Shown here piece by piece: positions 1 to 6,439 of a stretch of DNA of 6,453 nt. The notes beneath the pieces are model-generated. The model was given only the letters and a program-made list of their open reading frames with translations. It had not been told where the DNA came from and searched no databases. Every line of letters starts with the position of its first letter. Position 1 is the stretch's first letter. Where the stretch lies: assembly GCA_945980015.1 (NCBI GenBank), contig CAMFQI010000076.1, positions 1 to 6,453 of the forward strand, read 5' to 3'. A program made the translations under genes and the position numbers. Origin of the DNA: an uncultured Eubacterium sp. GTDB lineage: Bacteria > Bacillota > Clostridia > Oscillospirales > Acutalibacteraceae.

Positions 1-1
1 G

Positions 2-46
2 GACTTGCTCAAATGGAAGGCTGCATACAACACTAAAACAGAATAG
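2..46 (+). CDS. possible C-terminal tail of an upstream gene (5' truncated)
   Basis: The window opens in a short open frame that would encode DLLKWKAAYNTKTE and stop at TAG 44-46. It runs in the same direction as the rest of the window and is followed 23 bases later by a strong intrinsic terminator, as expected for the end of a gene. Fourteen codons are too few to identify a family. The other two forward frames also close within 50 bases (TAA at 34-36 and at 48-50), so the frame choice rests only on its plausible composition. The upstream gene could equally end before the window or use another frame. Confidence 0.3.
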   Translation, partial: DLLKWKAAYNTKTE

Positions 47-69
47 ATAATAGCTGAATTTTCAGTACG

Positions 70-105
70 ACACGGTCGTTGACGCATTTAACGGCCGTGT
101 TTTTT
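70..105 (+). terminator. Rho-independent terminator upstream of the kinase operon
   Basis: An 11-bp stem is formed by ACACGGTCGTT (70-80) and AACGGCCGTGT (90-100), with one G-T wobble and a 9-base loop (81-89). A run of T follows directly (100-105), then more AT-rich sequence. This is the classic intrinsic terminator shape. It separates whatever lies upstream from the operon starting at 301, which implies that the operon needs its own promoter between about 107 and 290. Confidence 0.9.
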
Positions 106-117
106 ATATTTTTAATA

Positions 118-135
118 AATTTTGTCGAATTTTGT
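118..135 (+). repeat. short direct repeat AATTTTGT in the leader
   Basis: AATTTTGT occurs at 118-125 and again at 128-135, a 10-bp period (about one helical turn). The sequence is very AT-rich, so chance is a real possibility. It lies just upstream of a second, longer direct repeat in the same leader, so it may belong to the same regulatory region. Confidence 0.35.
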
Positions 136-142
136 AAAAACT

Positions 143-174
143 TACCACGCAAAAACGGTTGAATACCACGCAAA
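143..174 (+). repeat. direct repeat TACCACGCAAA, 21-bp period, possible operator
   Basis: The 11-base word TACCACGCAAA is present at 143-153 and again at 164-174. The start-to-start distance is 21 bp, about two helical turns, which would place both copies on the same DNA face. It is the most GC-containing element in an otherwise AT-rich leader. It lies upstream of the candidate promoter and more than 120 bp before the phosphatase start codon. The arrangement suits a tandem binding site for an activator or repressor of the operon. That function is inference; no known operator is recognised. Confidence 0.45.
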
Positions 175-210
175 TATTGTAAACGTATTCACAAAATAGT
201 AACATTTAAT

Positions 211-240
211 TTGTTGTATTATCTAAATATTAAATATAAA
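211..240 (+). promoter_or_regulatory. weak candidate promoter for the operon
   Basis: A promoter is expected here because a terminator lies at 70-105 and the first gene starts at 301. The best simple fit is TTGTTG (211-216) and TATAAA (235-240) with an 18-bp spacer, which would give a leader of about 50 bases. Neither box is a strong consensus match. Other -10-like words (TTTAAT 205-210, TATTAT 217-222) lie close by without a well-spaced -35. The region certainly looks promoter-like in composition, but the exact position is uncertain. Confidence 0.25.
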
Positions 241-284
241 TATTACTGCTCTGTTTTTACGACGGTTTTGGCAAGAACATTTTT

Positions 285-291
285 AGGATGG
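285..291 (+). promoter_or_regulatory. ribosome binding site fixing the phosphatase start
   Basis: AGGATGG ends nine bases before ATG 301. It selects this ATG over in-frame upstream codons (the frame is open back to at least 211), whose translation would not resemble a PP2C N-terminus. Confidence 0.65.
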
Positions 292-300
292 TGCGAATTT

Positions 301-1068
301 ATGAATTTTATTGTCACAGCTAATACGGATATCGGAACGACAAAAAGCACAAATCAGGATAGCCTCAGCGTTAAGAAGCTTCAAACCTCACAGGGTGCGA
401 TGGTTTTTGCAATATTATGCGACGGCATGGGCGGTCTTGCAAAGGGCGAGGTTGCAAGTGCGAACGTTATTAATGCGTTTAATAATTGGGTTCAGCAGGA
501 ATTACCGAAGCTGACTGTGAGTGAATTATCGGCTCAGGTAATACGTTCTCAATGGGAGGAAATTATTGTTACTCAAAACGAAACGATAAAAGCCTACGGA
601 GCAGGACAGGGTGTGAGATTGGGCACAACAGCGGTTATAATGCTCCTTACACAAACTCAATACTTCATTATGAATGTCGGAGATTCACGTGCCTACGAAA
701 TAAGGGAGGGCCTTAATCAAATCACAAACGACCAAACCTTTGTTGCAAGAGAGGTTGCACTTGGAAATATGACTCCCGAGCAGGCGCTGAGAGATGAAAG
801 AAGAAGTGTTTTGCTTCAGTGTATCGGTGCAAGCGAAAGCGTTTATCCGGATATGTTCACCGGAGAGGTAAAGCAAAATGCGTGCTATATGCTTTGCTCC
901 GACGGTTTTAGGCACGAGATAACCGAGAACGAGATTTACCAAATGTTTTCTCCTGCCGTTCTCAACAGCGAAGACGCTATGAACCAAAACACAGTTAGCT
1001 TAATTGAATTGAACAAGCAAAGAATGGAACGGGACAACATCTCGGTAGTTCTTGTCAGAACTTATTAA
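301..1068 (+). CDS. PP2C-family protein Ser/Thr phosphatase
   Basis: This is a 255-residue Mn/Mg-dependent phosphatase of the PPM/PP2C family, which removes phosphate from serine and threonine in proteins. It is the usual partner and antagonist of a Hanks-type kinase such as the one encoded next. Motifs in order are TNQD (17-20, normally NED/NQD), the metal-binding CDGMGG (40-45), LGTTAV (107-112), GDSRAY (127-132), NDQT (143-146), the metal-binding CSDG (199-202) and RDN (244-246). Length is normal for the bacterial, cytoplasmic, single-domain type. There is no signal peptide or membrane segment. ATG 301 is chosen because it follows a ribosome binding site and gives a standard N-terminus (TDIG near residue 10). 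It is the first gene of the operon, and its stop codon overlaps the ribosome binding site of the kinase gene. It may be called prpC/stp-like by analogy, but the exact orthologue is not established. Confidence 0.95.
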   Translation: MNFIVTANTDIGTTKSTNQDSLSVKKLQTSQGAMVFAILCDGMGGLAKGEVASANVINAFNNWVQQELPKLTVSELSAQVIRSQWEEIIVTQNETIKAYGAGQGVRLGTTAVIMLLTQTQYFIMNVGDSRAYEIREGLNQITNDQTFVAREVALGNMTPEQALRDERRSVLLQCIGASESVYPDMFTGEVKQNACYMLCSDGFRHEITENEIYQMFSPAVLNSEDAMNQNTVSLIELNKQRMERDNISVVLVRTY

Positions 1069-1073
1069 GGAGG
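1067..1073 (+). promoter_or_regulatory. ribosome binding site overlapping the phosphatase stop
   Basis: AAGGAGG lies eight bases before ATG 1082 and shares two bases with the TAA stop at 1066-1068. It fixes the kinase start at 1082 rather than at the in-frame TTG at 1052. It also suggests that ribosomes finishing the phosphatase help to start the kinase. Confidence 0.85.
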
Positions 1074-1081
1074 AAAAATAT

Positions 1082-2749
1082 ATGTTGGAAATAGGCTCAC
1101 TTGTTGACGGCAAGTATAAAATCCTTAATAAAGTCGGACAGGGCGGTATGAGTGTTGTTTATCTTGCCATGAACGAAAAGGCAAATAAGCAATGGGCTAT
1201 CAAGGAGGTCCGTAAGGACGGCGTGCTTGATTTTGAAGCAGTCAAGCAGGGCTTAGTTGCTGAGACGGACATTTTGAAAAAGCTTGACCATCCTCATCTG
1301 CCGAGTATTGTTGACGTTATTGATACGGAAGACTCGTTCATCATCATTATGGACTATATTCAGGGTAACTCTCTGAATAAGGCGTTGGAGGAATACGGCG
1401 CACAGCCGCAGGAGCTTGTAATAAAATGGGCAATGCAGCTTTGCGATGTACTCGGTTATCTGCATACGAGAAATCCGGCAATTATTTATCGTGATATGAA
1501 GCCGGCGAATATTATGCTCAAGCCTGACGGAAACGTAACTCTCATCGACTTCGGTACCGCAAGAGAATATAAAGAAAAAAATCTTGCTGATACAACCTGC
1601 TTGGGTACTGTCGGATATGCGGCTCCGGAGCAGTTCGGAGGAATGGGACAAACAGACGCAAGAACGGATATTTATTGTCTCGGCGCAACACTTTATCATT
1701 TGGTAACAGGTATGAACCCCTGTGAGCCGCCATATGAAATAAAGCCCATAAGAGAAATAAATCCCGCACTTTCAAGCGGACTTGAGAGAATCATCATCAA
1801 ATGTACTCAAAGAGACCCTAACGACCGTTATCAGTCGTGTGCAGAGTTGATGTATGCACTTGAGCATTACGAGGAAATAGATGATATCCACAGAAAAAAG
1901 CAAAAGAGAAAGCTTGGCTTATTTATTGCGTCTCTGCTTATGACTGTTATTATGGCTGTCACATCGGTTTCCGGTTATTTTATGGCCGAAAACAAAAAGA
2001 GCGAGAACTACGAGGAAATACTTAAAACGGCACAGACGGTTGACGATTATTACAACGCTATTCTGACCGACCCTCAAAAGCCCGACGCTTATCAAAAGCT
2101 CAATAAGTATTTAACGGACGATTTTGTGCTTACTAAAGAGGAGGCACAACAGCTCTTGAAGCTTCAAATCGGTCTTGAAAAGCAAAATTCAAACGGATTT
2201 TCCGAAAACATTGACGTTATGGAGCAGCTTGCGGCAAGTAATCCGACGGCATACCGTGACGTTTGCTATGAAATCGGTCAGTCGTTCCTTTTCTACTATG
2301 ATGTAAATGTTGACCGTGACCGATATTCAAATGCTGCAACGTGGTTTGAACATGCAAAGGACCAATACGATGTTGCGGGAATTTATTGCGACATTTCAAA
2401 TTGTCTTAATGTAATAAGCGAATATAACGGCGGAAAGTATAAGCAAACCGAAAAGATGTATGAAGAATACAAAAATTTGTGGGATATGATTAAGCAGCTT
2501 GAAGAAAAAACTGCTGATTTTGACAGCGTTGACTCAAAGCTGCAGGTATGGAACGAAATCAATTCAATGATTGACTCAAATATCCCTCAGTTTATCGAAA
2601 TCACAGACAAGGCGGATATGATCAATCTGCTTGATGAGATTTCTAAGCAAAGCGATGACGTTAATAAATCGGTAATTGAAAAAGAAATACATCAACTCAA
2701 GTCTTCCATAGAAAACACTAAGGCAAAGATTGAGTCAGTACAGGACTAA
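1082..2749 (+). CDS. membrane Hanks-type Ser/Thr protein kinase with helical outer domain
   Basis: This 555-residue protein has a complete bacterial Ser/Thr kinase domain at about 11-265. Visible elements are the glycine loop GQGGMSVVY (19-27), the ATP lysine K41 in AIKE, the helix-C glutamate E61, the catalytic loop YRDMKPAN (136-143, with Y in place of the usual H), DFG (156-158), an activation loop with T171/T172 and GT 175-176, and APE (181-183). A basic stretch (KKQKRK, 272-277) precedes one membrane helix at about 278-300. The kinase domain is therefore cytoplasmic and residues 302-555 are outside. The outer part is not built of PASTA repeats. It is acidic, helix-rich and TPR-like (for example DDYYNAILTDPQKPDAY at 321-337 and YSNAATWFEHA at 415-425), ending in a likely coiled coil. 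It lies 13 bp after its probable phosphatase. Catalytic residues are intact, so activity is expected. The outer ligand is unknown, and PrkC-like muropeptide sensing should not be assumed. Confidence 0.95.
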   Translation: MLEIGSLVDGKYKILNKVGQGGMSVVYLAMNEKANKQWAIKEVRKDGVLDFEAVKQGLVAETDILKKLDHPHLPSIVDVIDTEDSFIIIMDYIQGNSLNKALEEYGAQPQELVIKWAMQLCDVLGYLHTRNPAIIYRDMKPANIMLKPDGNVTLIDFGTAREYKEKNLADTTCLGTVGYAAPEQFGGMGQTDARTDIYCLGATLYHLVTGMNPCEPPYEIKPIREINPALSSGLERIIIKCTQRDPNDRYQSCAELMYALEHYEEIDDIHRKKQKRKLGLFIASLLMTVIMAVTSVSGYFMAENKKSENYEEILKTAQTVDDYYNAILTDPQKPDAYQKLNKYLTDDFVLTKEEAQQLLKLQIGLEKQNSNGFSENIDVMEQLAASNPTAYRDVCYEIGQSFLFYYDVNVDRDRYSNAATWFEHAKDQYDVAGIYCDISNCLNVISEYNGGKYKQTEKMYEEYKNLWDMIKQLEEKTADFDSVDSKLQVWNEINSMIDSNIPQFIEITDKADMINLLDEISKQSDDVNKSVIEKEIHQLKSSIENTKAKIESVQD

Positions 2750-2754
2750 GGAGG
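2748..2754 (+). promoter_or_regulatory. ribosome binding site overlapping the kinase stop
   Basis: AAGGAGG, sharing two bases with the TAA stop at 2747-2749, lies ten bases before ATG 2765. The arrangement repeats that of the phosphatase-kinase junction. Confidence 0.8.
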
Positions 2755-2764
2755 AACGGCAATA

Positions 2765-3424
2765 ATGACTTATGAAGGTTTTAGATATTTATTTATTATT
2801 GCTGCCATAGTTGCTGCAGTAATGCTGATAGTTACGGTGTTATTGTTCTTTTTGTTCAAGATACCAAGCGTTATCGGTGACCTTTCGGGAGCAACGGCAA
2901 GAAAGGCAATTAAGGAAATCAGAGAGCAAAACGAAAAAACAGGAGACAAGGGATATTCTCCAAGTGCTTACAACGTTCAAAGAGGCAAGGTTACGGACAA
3001 AATTTCAGACTCCGGTAGAGTGAACAGGCGTACAACAAGCGGCTTCGGCGGTATTAATACATCGAAAATAAGCACACAGTCGCTTATAGAACAGGCACAG
3101 GCGTCGGAAACAACAGTGCTTGAAAATATGCAGGGCGACAGCACAACGGTGCTTAACCCTCAATCAAACGAGACAACGGTTCTCAATCAACAATCAAATG
3201 AAACGACTGTTCTCAATCAACAATCAAATGAAACAACGGTTCTTAGTCCGCAAAGCAACGAAACAACTGTTTTGAGTCCTCAGGACACTTCGGTTGAAAC
3301 CGTTCAGCTATCACAATGTCAGGTATCCGACAAGCCTGACAACAGTCCGGCCGTGACGCAGGACACTCTATTTGCGATAGAGTATGATATTACCTTTATT
3401 AATACTAACGAGTTTATAGGATAG
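2765..3424 (+). CDS. single-pass membrane protein with cytoplasmic TTVL repeat array
   Basis: This 219-residue protein has one N-terminal membrane helix (about 8-31) followed by basic residues, which puts the long C-terminal part in the cytoplasm on the same side as the kinase domain. After the helix comes IPSVIGDLSGATARKAIKEI (33-52), then a serine/threonine-rich, low-complexity linker. Six TTVL motifs start at residues 116, 127, 137, 147, 157 and 167; the last four are spaced exactly ten residues apart. A degenerate copy, ETVQL, follows at 178-182. The protein ends with an ordered-looking hydrophobic tail, FAIEYDITFINTNEFIG (203-219). ETT motifs are known kinase targets in the GarA/OdhI proteins of actinobacteria, and a threonine with L at +3 fits FHA-domain binding. 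I infer a phospho-dependent docking platform acting under the adjacent kinase and phosphatase. The membrane-proximal segment and tail seem familiar from other clostridial proteins, but I cannot name a family. Confidence 0.85.
   Translation: MTYEGFRYLFIIAAIVAAVMLIVTVLLFFLFKIPSVIGDLSGATARKAIKEIREQNEKTGDKGYSPSAYNVQRGKVTDKISDSGRVNRRTTSGFGGINTSKISTQSLIEQAQASETTVLENMQGDSTTVLNPQSNETTVLNQQSNETTVLNQQSNETTVLSPQSNETTVLSPQDTSVETVQLSQCQVSDKPDNSPAVTQDTLFAIEYDITFINTNEFIG
3161..3280 (+). repeat. four tandem 30-bp units encoding QSNETTVL plus two residues
   Basis: Four in-frame 30-bp units encode QSNETTVLNQ, QSNETTVLNQ, QSNETTVLSP and QSNETTVLSP (residues 133-172 of the membrane protein). Two looser copies precede them (TTVL at 3110-3121 and 3143-3154). 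One stretch of 26 bases is identical at 3179-3204 and 3209-3234, pointing to a recent duplication. The other units use different synonymous codons for the same residues (ACA/ACG/ACT for Thr; CTT/CTC/TTG for Leu), so they are older and the peptide has been kept. Copy number may vary between strains. Confidence 0.9.
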
Positions 3425-3428
3425 GGGG
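3423..3428 (+). promoter_or_regulatory. ribosome binding site supporting a GTG start
   Basis: AGGGGG overlaps the TAG stop of the preceding gene (3422-3424) and lies seven bases before GTG 3436. It supports the non-ATG start of the four-helix membrane protein. Confidence 0.6.
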
Positions 3429-3435
3429 ACTGATT

Positions 3436-3915
3436 GTGAAAAGCAGGAGCACTTTGGTAAGGCTTTTGATAATATCAATAGCAAGCTTCGGTATCATGTC
3501 AATTACCTTCCTGTTGATGCCTCTCGACATTATGCTCAACATTATAAACTCAAGGCTGATTAATATTATTATAGGTATAATATTTTGGCTCGGATTACTT
3601 ATCGGTACGGTAAGTCAACTGATTTTGAGTATAAAAACGAAGCCTATGCGAAAGGAAGGCTACAGAAAGCCGGGATTATTGGCTTTCTTTTCAAACAGGT
3701 TGGCAACGGCCTTTGATTTGATTATGATAATAAGCTTAATAGGGCTGGCGGTGTCCTTGATTGCTACGAATATGGTAGGATACAGCTGCTACGTTTTTCT
3801 TTCACTTACGGTTCTGTCGTTCGTTATGCATTGCATTTTCAACGGACAAAGCTACAAATTGATAACCGGCGTGAAGAAAGAAAAAAATAACGAAAGGAAA
3901 GATGAAAATGAATAA
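3436..3915 (+). CDS. small four-helix integral membrane protein of unknown function
   Basis: This 159-residue protein begins with GTG after a stop-overlapping ribosome binding site. Four hydrophobic segments lie at about 8-30, 41-66, 91-111 and 114-135. Between helices 2 and 3 is a basic loop (KTKPMRKEGYRKPG, about 67-80), and the C-terminus is charged (GVKKEKNNERKDENE). Both are probably cytoplasmic. There is no signal peptide, catalytic motif or transporter signature. The segment HCIFNGQSYKLI (132-143) after the last helix resembles tails of other small clostridial membrane proteins, but I do not recognise a named family. Its place between the TTVL protein and the secreted protein, 11 bp from the former and overlapping the latter by 8 bp, suggests a role in the same membrane process, for example scaffolding, sensing or helping export. 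That role is inference. Confidence 0.8.
   Translation: MKSRSTLVRLLIISIASFGIMSITFLLMPLDIMLNIINSRLINIIIGIIFWLGLLIGTVSQLILSIKTKPMRKEGYRKPGLLAFFSNRLATAFDLIMIISLIGLAVSLIATNMVGYSCYVFLSLTVLSFVMHCIFNGQSYKLITGVKKEKNNERKDENE
3894..3899 (+). promoter_or_regulatory. ribosome binding site deciding between ATG 3902 and ATG 3908
   Basis: AAGGAA lies inside the end of the preceding gene. Its AGGA core (3895-3898) is nine bases from ATG 3908 but only three from ATG 3902. Spacing favours 3908; the alternative would add only two residues (MK). Confidence 0.6.
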
Positions 3916-6439
3916 GACAAAGAATTCAATTTCCAAGCGTATTTTGTCGCTGCTTTTGAGTATTTTGCTTGTAACGGGCAGTATTCCCATGAGCGTTTAC
4001 ACGGCGTTTGCCGGCGATGTTAACTACGGTGAATATCAGTCGATAACTACAGGCGCCGACATTACCTCATCAAGCGACAAAACCATTGACGTTACATACT
4101 CAAACGTCACATTGGTTTGGCAGGAGGCAGACGCTTTGGCGGGAATATCAAAGGCAGGCTGGTATATTCAGGCTACTATGACATCTCCGTCGGGATTTAT
4201 GAATGAGGCTGATTTTAAGGTTGACTCGGCAGATGTTGTTACATATACGGAAGGCTGCAACGGTGAGCTTTCTTCTGCAAAGTCATATTGGGATAATCAG
4301 ACTACGGATTCAAGCGTTGAAAATATTAAAAGAACAGTTTCTCTTAATGCATATGTTGATGAGCAAATTCTTAACGATGCAGTTAAGGACGGCGGCTTTT
4401 ACTATGAATACAAATTCAATTGGAACTCAAACGAGCAGACATTGAGGCTGAATTTGGCAGACAATATTAAGCTTGAAAAGAACGGCGACGTTATTTATCC
4501 GTCGGACAATAACGGCATTGTCGCTCCGAAGCAAAGCGGTTTTACCGCTTCAAGCTCGGCGTCGAATTATGTTGTTGTAAACAATGTTTCAAGCGCAGTT
4601 GTTGAATACGACGAGGGCTATAAGCTCGGTATTGAGGTTAAGGCTCCGAGCACGTTGCTTACACAAAGTGATTTTGAAAATGTTACTTATCAGTCCTTTG
4701 ATTCAAGCGTTTGGGACAGTGCTCAAAGCTTTTGGGACAATCAAGCAACAGACAGTAAAATTGAAAGCGCACAAAGAAGCGTTGACGTTTATGCAAGCAT
4801 AACTGTTGACGCACTCGATTTGGCACAGAAAAACGGCGAGACACTTAAGTATTACTGGAGATTTGACTTCGATAAGGACGGTGTTTATGAGCAGTATGTT
4901 GAGCTTGAGGTTAATCCGTCAAACATTACGCTGACAAAGGACGGATATCAGGTATATCCGAAGCTCGGCAATGTAACATCAATTGACGGAGCAAGCGTTA
5001 TCGGTGATGAAACGGGAAATGTTGAGGTTGTTGCCGATTCTCTTACTCTTGATTATAAAACGACAGATGCTGGTGCAGGTATTGTCAGCGACGGCTGGTG
5101 GACAGGCATTGTTATCAATGCGCCTGAGCTTGATGCTTCGGTTTTGGAAAATGCAAAGTATCAAATTAAGGAATATAAGAGTGCCGATTGGTCGGCTGTA
5201 AAATCGTTTTGGGACGATAAAAGCTCGGCAGACAGCGACACAACGCACAATATTAAGGAAAATGTCAAGCTTGACAGGACTATTTTGAGCGAGGCACTTG
5301 ATAGCGGTGAGGATATTGTATTCAGCTACCGCTTCGACTGGAATAATGACGGTGCTTTCGAGCAGCTTGTAACGTATCGTATTGTTCCGAGTGATTCTAT
5401 TGTATTAAATAAGATTGCTCAAACGAATTTCAAATTCTTAAATGAGGCTCCGGTAGACCAGATAGTAGGCGATAAATTTACAAATAAAGCGACCGGAGGT
5501 CAGTCAAGCGGCGAGGTTGTATATTCTATTAAGTCCGGCACAGAGTTTGCGGATATTGACGCAAATACCGGTGAGGTAACGTTTAAGAAGGCCGGCAAAG
5601 TAGTTATTTTGGCAACAAAGGCGGCTGACGATGTTTACGACCAGGCAACTGCTGAATATACCGTTACTTCGATAAGAACTGTTCAAAGCAGCTTCTCCTT
5701 TGAAACAACCGGACCGGTTGTTCAGACCTATGCCGAGAACAAAAAGTATACTAATAATGCAGTAGGCGGCAGCGGAAACGGTGAGATTTCCTACAGAATC
5801 GTCAACGGCTCTCAATATGCCGATATTGACAGTGCAACAGGCGAGGTAACAATCAAAAAAGCGGGCGAGGTTACCATTGAAGCAAAGAAAGCACAGGACG
5901 ATAAGTATTACGAAACAACCGCTACCTACATTTTACAAATTAAAAAGGCTGACCAAAGCGTACTTTCGTTTACAACCGTACCCGAGAATAACGAAATTGC
6001 TTACAGCGAATTGCCGCAGTATTCAATCATTGAAGCAACGGGAGGCAACGGAACGGGCGAAATTACATATAGCGTAATTTCAAACCCCGATGTTGCAACC
6101 GTTACATCTGACGGCGTCATCAAGACGTTGAAAACAGGTCAGTTTACCGTTCAGGCAGTAAAAGCCGAGGACGACTGCTACAATGAAAGTCAGGTTGCTC
6201 AAGTAACGCTTACAGTAGTTAAAGGCACACAGGCAGAGATTATGTTTGATGAGCCTGCACCGAGCAGCATTGATTTTAATACAAACAACAATGAATTTAC
6301 AAATGCCGCAACAGGCGGCTCGGGAAGCGGAGCAATATCATATTCCGTGATAACAGGCTCTTCGTTTGCAACTGTTGATGAATTCGGTAAGGTAACGTTT
6401 ACAAAGGCGGGACTTATTCAAATTTGTGCAACAAGAGAA
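3908..6439 (+). CDS. large secreted or surface protein with tandem Ig-like modules (3' truncated)
   Basis: The frame is open from ATG 3908 to the window end; 844 codons lie before the adapter-like tail at 6440. A signal peptide is clear: basic n-region (K3, K5, K10, R11), hydrophobic core 12-23, and a likely cut after AFA at residue 35. Three related modules follow (about 64-207, 220-355 and 372-505), each with an S.(F/Y)WD motif at W128, W276 and W435 and then a Y.F.(W/F) strand. Modules 2 and 3 carry a DxDxDG-like loop (DFDKDG 320-325, DWNNDG 477-482) that could bind calcium. At least four Ig-like repeats of about 91 residues start near 507, 592, 683 and 775, with the pattern TGG.G.GE..Y....G......D...G.VT..KAG.V...A.KA.DD.Y. 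It overlaps the preceding gene by 8 bp. The role is probably surface adhesion or a structural stalk. No enzyme domain or wall anchor is visible in the sequenced part. The true protein continues beyond the contig. Confidence 0.92.
4109..5410 (+). repeat. three diverged protein modules with FWD motif
   Basis: Three homologous segments of the secreted protein share, in order: a beta-strand block, S(A/V).S(F/Y)WD(N/D) at 4286-4297, 4730-4741 and 5207-5218, then about 40 residues later Y.F(N/D)(W/F) followed by an acidic turn and a further strand. Spacing between the FWD motifs is 148 and 159 residues. Modules 1 and 2 both end with a KNGDVIYP/KDGYQVYP-like segment. They have diverged at DNA level, so they are old duplications. 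I do not recognise the domain. Confidence 0.65.
5426..6439 (+). repeat. tandem Ig-like repeats, period about 273 bp, fourth copy cut
   Basis: Four in-frame repeats begin near 5426, 5681, 5954 and 6230. Each contains an N/K..(F/Y)TN.ATGG or equivalent, a GE(I/V).Y(S/R) strand, a D...G.VT..K(A/T)G turn and, in the complete copies, A.KA.DD.Y before the final strand. This is the style of bacterial Ig-like (Big-type) stalk repeats. The fourth copy is interrupted at ATRE just where the DD.Y segment is expected, which coincides with the adapter-like bases at 6440. Confidence 0.8.

Noticed and set aside
211..300. In-frame upstream extension of the phosphatase, which would contain a TTVL-like stretch (SVFTTVL)
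   Set aside because: The extension would start at a non-ATG codon in AT-rich leader with no ribosome binding site, and it includes the AGGATGG site used by ATG 301. The TTVL match is a coincidence of short length.
1253..1699. Antisense open frame across the kinase domain
   Set aside because: It runs opposite a kinase gene with all its catalytic motifs in place. It has no ribosome binding site and no recognisable protein features, so it is a codon-usage shadow.
1082..2749. Kinase considered as a PrkC/PknB orthologue
   Set aside because: The catalytic domain and topology agree, but the outer part lacks PASTA repeats and is helical, so the gene symbol was withheld.
3161..3280. Tandem 30-bp units considered as a CRISPR-like or intergenic repeat
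   Set aside because: There are no spacers. The units are exact multiples of codons within a gene and preserve the peptide rather than the DNA, so they are a coding repeat.
4203..5248. Several short open frames on both strands inside the secreted-protein gene
   Set aside because: All lie within one continuous signal-peptide-bearing reading frame with repeat structure. The products are low-complexity or basic peptides without motifs.
5704..5722. Near-perfect palindrome AACAACCGG-A-CCGGTTGTT inside the secreted-protein gene
   Set aside because: The arms are nine bases with a one-base centre, too tight for an RNA hairpin, with no T-run. It lies in the middle of a well-conserved repeat frame (ETTGPVV). 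It is probably chance.
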